Part shown: piece by piece, positions 59,803 to 64,000 of the stretch
How positions within the stretch are numbered: the first letter of the stretch is position 1
Layout: each line of letters opens with the position of its first letter
Source: UBA7703 sp034926785
GTDB taxonomy: Bacteria; Bacillota; Clostridia; Christensenellales; CAG-138
Assembly (NCBI GenBank): GCA_034926785.1
Contig: JAYFQU010000020.1
Coordinates: forward strand, 13,662 to 77,661
Direction: 5' to 3'
DNA: 64,000 bases
The notes under the pieces: model-generated
The model's input: the letters and a program-made list of their open reading frames with translations, nothing else
What the model was told of the DNA's origin: nothing
Database searches by the model: none
Made by a program: the position numbers and the translations under genes

Positions 59803-60882
59803 ATGAGTTATGTTTTTCCGGTGACGAAAAATCCGGATCCAAAGCCCAAACCCGATCCGAACGAGCTGGCGTTTGGCAAAGAGTTTACGGACCATATGTT
59901 TGTCATGGACTATGACGAGGATCTGGGCTGGCATGACGGGCAGATTGTCCCCTATGGCGACATCTCCATCAGCCCCGCTTCCAGCGTGCTGCACTATGCG
60001 CAGATGATGTTTGAGGGCATGAAGGCGTACAGGACCGAGGACGGGCATATTTTGCTCTTCCGCCCGGAGATGAATGCGCGTCGCCTGAATCGCACCAACG
60101 AGCGCGTCTGCATGCCACAGATGGACGAGGAATTGTTTGTCGCCGCCGTGAAGGCAACGGTCAAAGAGGATGCCGACTGGGTACCGGAGGCGCCGTTTAC
60201 CTCGCTCTATATCCGCCCGTTCATCATTGCGGACGATCCCGCGCTGGGCGTAAAATCTGCCAAGCATTTTCGCTTTATGATCATTCTCTGTCCGTCCGGT
60301 CCGTATTATGCGGCAAATCGCGGCAAGCTCTCCACCACGCGCATCTTTGTGGAGGACGAGTATATCCGCGCGGTGCACGGCGGAACAGGCTATGCCAAGG
60401 TCGGCGGCAACTATGCCGGCAGCCTCCGCGCCTCACAAAAGGCGTATGATTGCGACTGCAACGATGTGCTCTGGCTGGACGCCATCCATCATAAGTATAT
60501 CGAAGAGGTTGGCTCCTCCAACGCTTTCTTCGTCATTGGCGACGAGGTGGTGACCGCTCCGCTAGCTGGAACCATATTGCCCGGTATTACGCGGGACTCC
60601 GTGCTTACGCTGCTGCGCGAATGGGGCATCCCCGCCAGTGAGCGGAAAATTGCCATTGACGAGGTGATTGATGCCGCGAAGAAGGGGCAGCTCAAGGAAG
60701 CGTTTGCCAGCGGTACGGCGGCGGTGATCTCGCCGATGGGTTTGCTGCGCTACCTGGATGAGGAATACGTCATCAACAACCAGGAGGTCGGTGAGATTTC
60801 ACAGCGAATCTACGACACCATCACCGGCATTCAGACCGGAAAAATCGAGGATACGCGCGGCTGGACGCAGCGGGTGATTTGA
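59803..60882 (+). CDS. ilvE: Branched-chain-amino-acid aminotransferase
   Basis: 359 residues, fold type IV PLP enzyme of the longer BCAT form. It swaps the amino group between 2-oxoglutarate and leucine, isoleucine or valine. Features: FEGMKAYRTEDGHILLFRPE (about 70-89), the PLP Lys in GGTGYAKVGGNYAGSL (about 193-208), LWLDAIHHKYIEEVG and GTILPGITRDSV. ATG 59803 follows GAGGTG at 59791-59796 six bases away; GTG 59794 overlaps that site. It is the last gene of the T-box operon. Confidence 0.95.
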   Translation: MSYVFPVTKNPDPKPKPDPNELAFGKEFTDHMFVMDYDEDLGWHDGQIVPYGDISISPASSVLHYAQMMFEGMKAYRTEDGHILLFRPEMNARRLNRTNERVCMPQMDEELFVAAVKATVKEDADWVPEAPFTSLYIRPFIIADDPALGVKSAKHFRFMIILCPSGPYYAANRGKLSTTRIFVEDEYIRAVHGGTGYAKVGGNYAGSLRASQKAYDCDCNDVLWLDAIHHKYIEEVGSSNAFFVIGDEVVTAPLAGTILPGITRDSVLTLLREWGIPASERKIAIDEVIDAAKKGQLKEAFASGTAAVISPMGLLRYLDEEYVINNQEVGEISQRIYDTITGIQTGKIEDTRGWTQRVI

Positions 60883-60930
60883 GCGCGGGCGGATATGCCT
60901 AAGCATATAGCGCTATAACAAAAATACATC

Positions 60931-60958
60931 TTGCGTTTTTGTACGGCAAGGCTATAAT
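60931..60958 (+). promoter_or_regulatory. Promoter of the candidate structured RNA
   Basis: TTGCGT (60931-60936), spacer of 16, perfect TATAAT (60953-60958). No ribosome site or open frame of size follows. Confidence 0.5.
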
Positions 60959-60964
60959 ACATCT

Positions 60965-61172
60965 TGGTTCCGGCACGTTGCCTCGCAATTTGGTGTGAAA
61001 TAACACGAATGCGCGGTGAGCGTGCCGGATCCGTTTTTGGCGTGCAATCGCTACCGGCGCGGCAGATCGCATTGTGGTTGTTCCACGGATGATCCATATG
61101 AAAAATCTACATATGTCAGCGCAAATGCAATAAACATGTGGTTGTACCAAAAAGGCAACCACAATTTTTATA
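60965..61172 (+). ncRNA. Candidate structured non-coding RNA
   Basis: About 205 bases between a promoter and a terminator, with no protein frame of note. A long hairpin is closed by CCGGCACG (60970-60977) and CGTGCCGG (61021-61028); inside it CC-CGCA-ATT pairs with AAT-GCG-GG, and GTGT-GAAATA-ACAC caps it. A second domain is closed by GGATC/GATCC arms (about 61028 and 61090) and holds GTGG-N5-CCAC. CATATG-N9-CATATG follows, and GTGGTTG (61138-61144) pairs with CAACCAC (61156-61162) ahead of AATTTTTAT as terminator. I cannot match it to 6S, SRP, tmRNA or RNase P. Confidence 0.5.
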
Positions 61173-61257
61173 TGCTTATATATCAACGTTTTTATAGATA
61201 AATGTTAATTTAAAGATACCAAATCGAAACGCTGGTATCGATTTCTTGCCGATCCTC

Positions 61258-61286
61258 TTGACAGGGTGATTGTATGGCGCGATACT
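61258..61286 (+). promoter_or_regulatory. Promoter of the membrane protein gene at 61408
   Basis: TTGACA (61258-61263), spacer of 17, GATACT (61281-61286). The 120-base leader to the ATG shows no structure I recognise; GGGAAAGGGAG lies ahead of the ATG. Confidence 0.6.
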
Positions 61287-61407
61287 AGCGTTGTCAGGCG
61301 GTAACAGCGCTGAAACTTGCCGCCGGACGCGCCGCGCGGGAGCGTGATTGCGCGGCAAAGAAAACGGTTTCGCCGCACCGAAAAGCGGCGTATAGGGAAA
61401 GGGAGTT

Positions 61408-62391
61408 ATGTTTCAGTTTCAACAGGGCGTGCCCGTGCTTGCCGTAGTGGGCATCTGGCTTGCGGTGTTTGTCGGTTTGTTTTTGTTCAACGAGATTGCG
61501 CGCCGCTGGAAATGGGCGGGATTCTTCAGTTTTGTGATCCTGCCGATCGGGCTTTCCATCGTCTGGTTCACGGCTATGAAGGACCAGACCTATACGGATT
61601 GGTTCCATCTTATGAAGGTGTATTCCGCGACGGTCGGCAGCCTCGGCTTCTGGTGCATTCGCCACATTGAGAAGAAGGATAAGCTCACGGGCGAGGTCAC
61701 CTGGAAACTGGCGGATCAAAAATGGGCGCTGGCGTTCCCGGCGCTGATCCTTGCGATCAATATCCTCGAAGCCTGCGTGCGTGATTTTCAAGTTGGCGCA
61801 ACGTATTGGATGATGAACTCCGGCACGATCGAGGGCGAGGTTACGGGCGTGCTCGGCGGGCCGTGGAATATCATGAACGGCATTGCGGGCTTGCTCAACA
61901 TCGTGATTATCACAGGTTGGTTCGGCATCGTGATCCGCAAAAAGACCAAGCTCGACGGCAGCCGCGATATGCTCTGGCCGGATATGCTCTGGTTCTATAT
62001 CATTGCGTATGACCTCTGGAACTTTACCTACACCTATAATTGCATCCCGACGCATTCGTTCTATGCCGGGGTTGCGCTGCTCGCCGCGCCGACGCTCTGC
62101 GCCTTTACGCTCGGCAAGGGCGCGTGGCTTCAGCATCGCGCGCAGACGCTGGCCATCTGGTGCATGTTCGCCCAGACCTTTCCGCTGTTTCAGGATAGCG
62201 GCATCCAGCTCGTGCAGTCCACCTATAACCCCGTTATCTACACGATTTTCGGCGCGGTTTCGCTCGCGGCAAACGTCGCCGTCGTGGTCTACATGATCTA
62301 CAAGATCGCCAAGACGAAGCGCAACCCCTACAAGGCAGAGCTCTACACCGACCTTGCGGAGTATAAGGCGATTAAGGCGCTGGCGGAGTAA
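61408..62391 (+). CDS. Integral membrane protein, DUF5692-like
   Basis: 327 residues, about ten membrane segments, with a short charged cytoplasmic end. Distinctive stretches are NEIARRWKWAGFF, WTYTYTY-like DLWNFTYTYNCIPTHSFYAG and VQSTYNPVIYTIFG. I believe this is the DUF5692 family of Firmicutes, whose function is not known. Its several conserved aromatic and polar residues within helices would fit a small-molecule transporter or membrane enzyme. It stands alone with its own promoter and terminator. Confidence 0.72.
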   Translation: MFQFQQGVPVLAVVGIWLAVFVGLFLFNEIARRWKWAGFFSFVILPIGLSIVWFTAMKDQTYTDWFHLMKVYSATVGSLGFWCIRHIEKKDKLTGEVTWKLADQKWALAFPALILAINILEACVRDFQVGATYWMMNSGTIEGEVTGVLGGPWNIMNGIAGLLNIVIITGWFGIVIRKKTKLDGSRDMLWPDMLWFYIIAYDLWNFTYTYNCIPTHSFYAGVALLAAPTLCAFTLGKGAWLQHRAQTLAIWCMFAQTFPLFQDSGIQLVQSTYNPVIYTIFGAVSLAANVAVVVYMIYKIAKTKRNPYKAELYTDLAEYKAIKALAE

Positions 62392-62427
62392 GGGAAAACA
62401 GATAGAAAACGTAATATTTTCGTAAAA

Positions 62428-62461
62428 AACAGCCTCTTCCGAGAAATCGGGAGGGGCTGTT
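62428..62461 (+). terminator. Terminator after the DUF5692-like gene
   Basis: AACAGCC-CTTCC pairs with GGGAGGGGCTGTT around GAGAAATC. The T-run is short. Confidence 0.6.
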
Positions 62462-62630
62462 GGTCATCGTGCTTTTACGAATAGTCAACGCGACGCTATA
62501 CTGCGAAAAACCGGCTGGCGATGTCATCGATTTGATGCTGAATCGTATTGAAAAGCATAAATCTTGCTGGAATTTTATATGTCGTCCTCCCGCATTACTG
62601 CGGGAGGTTTGCCAATGCGTATCCTCAAAA

Positions 62631-63230
62631 TCAATACCCGAGTTCTTCACCCACCAGCACAACCTCCGTCACGCCAACGCCCTTCATCGGGCAAACGATG
62701 GTGACAAACCCGTTGCAGATGCGCTCCGCGCTCGCGCAATCGTAACAACGCATCTCCTTGGCCACGGCGCAGGGCGTGTTCAGCTTCAACCGGCGTACAT
62801 TCAGCGGGGCGGCGATGTTGCGCGCGCGGTACATCGCCCGCTCCAGATCGGGCGCGAGCTTGTTGACCCCCGCGATGAACACAACCCGCTCGTGGTTGAA
62901 AAGCGTCGCAGAAACGCGGTTTCCGCTGCCGTCGATGTTGACAATCTCGCCCGTCTCGCTGATTGCATTCGCGGAGGAGAGGTATACCGCGGCCCCCGCG
63001 GCGGCGGCGCGCGTCGGCAGATCGTTCGTGACCCAGTGCCAAAAGACGGTGTTGTCCTCCGTGAGCCGATCATACAGCCCCATCTGCTGAATGGTGACAC
63101 TGCCGCCGATGCCGACCGTTTTGCCGGAGATGCTGCCGTAGAGGTAGTCCGCGGCGGCGGCCGCCGTTTCGAAATATTGCACCGTAAATCCTCGCCTGTT
63201 AAGGGAACGGATTGTCCGCTGAACATCCAT
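62631..63230 (-). CDS. LUD-domain protein (LutC/DUF162 related)
   Basis: 199 residues with the LUD fold signatures TVGIGGSVTIQQMGL (about 38-52), WVTNDLPTRAAAAGAAVYLSS, NIDGSGNRVS and VVFIAGVNKLAPD. The C-terminal part has several Cys (CAVAKEMRCYDC, CNGFVTIVCPM) that could bind a metal. LUD proteins take part in lactate and sugar-acid oxidation, but this stand-alone form is of unknown function. It faces the ridA gene. No ribosome site better than weak is seen. Confidence 0.85.
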   Translation of the reverse strand: MDVQRTIRSLNRRGFTVQYFETAAAAADYLYGSISGKTVGIGGSVTIQQMGLYDRLTEDNTVFWHWVTNDLPTRAAAAGAAVYLSSANAISETGEIVNIDGSGNRVSATLFNHERVVFIAGVNKLAPDLERAMYRARNIAAPLNVRRLKLNTPCAVAKEMRCYDCASAERICNGFVTIVCPMKGVGVTEVVLVGEELGY

Positions 63231-63334
63231 GATTCTCGCGCTCCTGTCTGGTTTGTTTTGTGGATATTATAACACAGGATTTCTCTGCTCTCCTTGCCAA
63301 CGGGTGAAACGCGGCGATGCTTCCGCTTTACGGG

Positions 63335-63362
63335 TTGACGCGGGGCACGGGCGGGCTATAAT
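63335..63362 (+). promoter_or_regulatory. Promoter of ridA
   Basis: TTGACG (63335-63340), spacer of 16, perfect TATAAT (63357-63362). GGAAAGAGGAG follows before the ATG at 63402. Confidence 0.65.
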
Positions 63363-63401
63363 GAAAGAAGCGGAACAACAGGAAAGAGGAGCGAAAAAAA
63401 G

Positions 63402-63773
63402 ATGATAACCATTCAAACGGAAAAAGCGCCTGCCGCCATCGGCCCCTATTCTCAGGCGATGGTCAGCGGCGGGTTTGTGTTTACCTCCGGACAGATCCCG
63501 ATTGACCCGGCGACCGGCATGGTGGTGGAAGGCAACGTAACCGTGCAGGCGGAGCAGGTTATGGCAAATCTCGGCGCGGTACTGGCGGCGGCGGGCAGCG
63601 GTTTTGACCGGGTGGTCAAGGCGACGTGCTTCCTCGCAAGTATGGACGATTTTGCGGATTTCAACACCGTTTACGGCAAATACATGACGAACAAGCCCGC
63701 GCGCTCCTGCGTCGCGGTCAAGTGTCTGCCGAAAAATGTTCTCTGCGAGGTAGAGGCTGTCGCGGAGGTATAA
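63402..63773 (+). CDS. ridA: RidA-family enamine/imine deaminase
   Basis: 123 residues, complete YjgF/YER057c/UK114 fold. It breaks down reactive 2-aminoacrylate and similar enamines left by PLP enzymes. Signatures: APAAIGPYSQAMVSGGFVFTSGQIP (here split as about 10-34), the catalytic Arg in NKPARSCVAVKCLPKNVLCEVEAVA (about 98-122, Arg102 region). It has its own promoter. Downstream, GGAACG/CGTTCC and AACGC/GCGTT hairpins precede repeat copy B7. Confidence 0.95.
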   Translation: MITIQTEKAPAAIGPYSQAMVSGGFVFTSGQIPIDPATGMVVEGNVTVQAEQVMANLGAVLAAAGSGFDRVVKATCFLASMDDFADFNTVYGKYMTNKPARSCVAVKCLPKNVLCEVEAVAEV

Positions 63774-63827
63774 GGAACGCCCGGCAATCCGGCAGATACG
63801 TTCCTAAAGCAACGCTGCGCGGCGTTT

Positions 63828-64000
63828 GTGGCCGTCAAAAAACGAGTTTTTTGACGGGACAACCGCTCTTTGCCTCTCGTCCTCCGGACTCCGAACGGCA
63901 AAGAGCTGCGAAGAAACCGCCCGATCCCGGGCGATCCGTCGCGGCGGCAAAGCCGCCGTGGCCGGAACCGACGGGTTAAGGGCGCGGCCCTTAACAATCC
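63828..64000 (+). repeat. Repeat family B, copy B7, cut by the end of the window
   Basis: Left end GGCCGTCAAAAAACGAG with partner TTTTTTGACGG (a perfect hairpin), then the GCTCTTTGCC/GGCAAAGAGC arms, GGCGGCAAAGCCGCC, and GGGCGCGGCCC. It is one of the cleanest copies. The right end is outside the window. AACGC-TGCGC-GGCGTT (63811-63826) on its left is a terminator-like hairpin after ridA. Confidence 0.85.

Noticed and set aside
58936..60378. A 480-codon minus-strand frame over the hydrolase and ilvE
   Set aside because: Opposite to two genes with catalytic residues in place; no start signals.
1..64000. tRNA and rRNA genes
   Set aside because: No tRNA T-arm pattern (GGTTCRAATCC type) with matching acceptor arms, and no rRNA sequence, was seen on reading both strands.

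Overview
The window reads as a chromosome segment of an anaerobic, fairly GC-rich Gram-positive bacterium, most likely a member of the Clostridia. The grounds are strong AGGAGG-type ribosome sites, lipoprotein signal peptides, two T-box leaders, FtsW/DivIB-type division genes, a four-subunit 2-oxoacid:ferredoxin oxidoreductase, rubredoxin, FeoAB, and no outer-membrane genes. The genus cannot be fixed from the sequence. No rRNA, tRNA, CRISPR array, prophage or transposase gene was seen.

Layout: 1-7.4 kb holds the end of trmL, rpmB, a lipoprotein, a GT-C membrane glycosyltransferase overlapping a leucine-rich-repeat lipoprotein, and a large Ig-like repeat surface protein. 7.7-18.6 kb is a molybdenum island: three MoeA-type proteins (one with a fused binding-protein domain), moaC, a MOSC-MoaA fusion, a second MOSC protein, modABC and a mog/moaB gene. 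MoaD, MoaE and MobA are not here. 18.6-24.8 kb has small membrane proteins, a decayed paralogue, tatD, an acetyltransferase and T-box-controlled metG. 24.8-31.1 kb has pth, mfd, a PrsA-like foldase and rubredoxin. 31.3-37.1 kb has a binding lipoprotein, an alpha/beta hydrolase, ftsW and ftsQ. 37.1-46.4 kb has a DtxR-type regulator facing feoA-feoB with an operator-like palindrome, a two-gene permease, a TetR-regulated ABC transporter and an MscS channel. 46.6-54.9 kb has rsgA with a small gene behind a long leader, crcB, a LacI-type regulator with xylA-xylB, and murI. 55-64 kb has an ATPase-ferredoxin-korABC operon behind three matching palindromes, a T-box-controlled omega-amidase-like/ilvE pair, a candidate structured RNA, a DUF5692-like membrane protein, a LUD protein and ridA.

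The most unusual feature is a set of short non-coding repeats in intergenic regions, nearly always beside a Rho-independent terminator. Family A (about 170 bp, four copies) and family B (about 200 bp full length, eight copies or fragments) are chains of hairpins. They often lie between two copies of the local terminator hairpin, and the hairpin sequence differs at every locus, so the duplication comes from the target and not from the element. A, B and a third short family C share a terminal motif close to TYAGTCTR. This is the pattern expected of a non-mobile-on-its-own element family that targets terminators; no encoding transposase is in the window.

Other points worth following: a possible leaderless molybdopterin-binding gene, a 410-nt leader with a 10-codon ORF and an attenuator-like terminator, a structured RNA with its own promoter and terminator at about 60.97-61.17 kb, calcium-loop-like repeats at the end of FtsQ, and a feoA frame running 137 bases into feoB. 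All calls rest on reading the sequence and recalled family knowledge; no database search was run.
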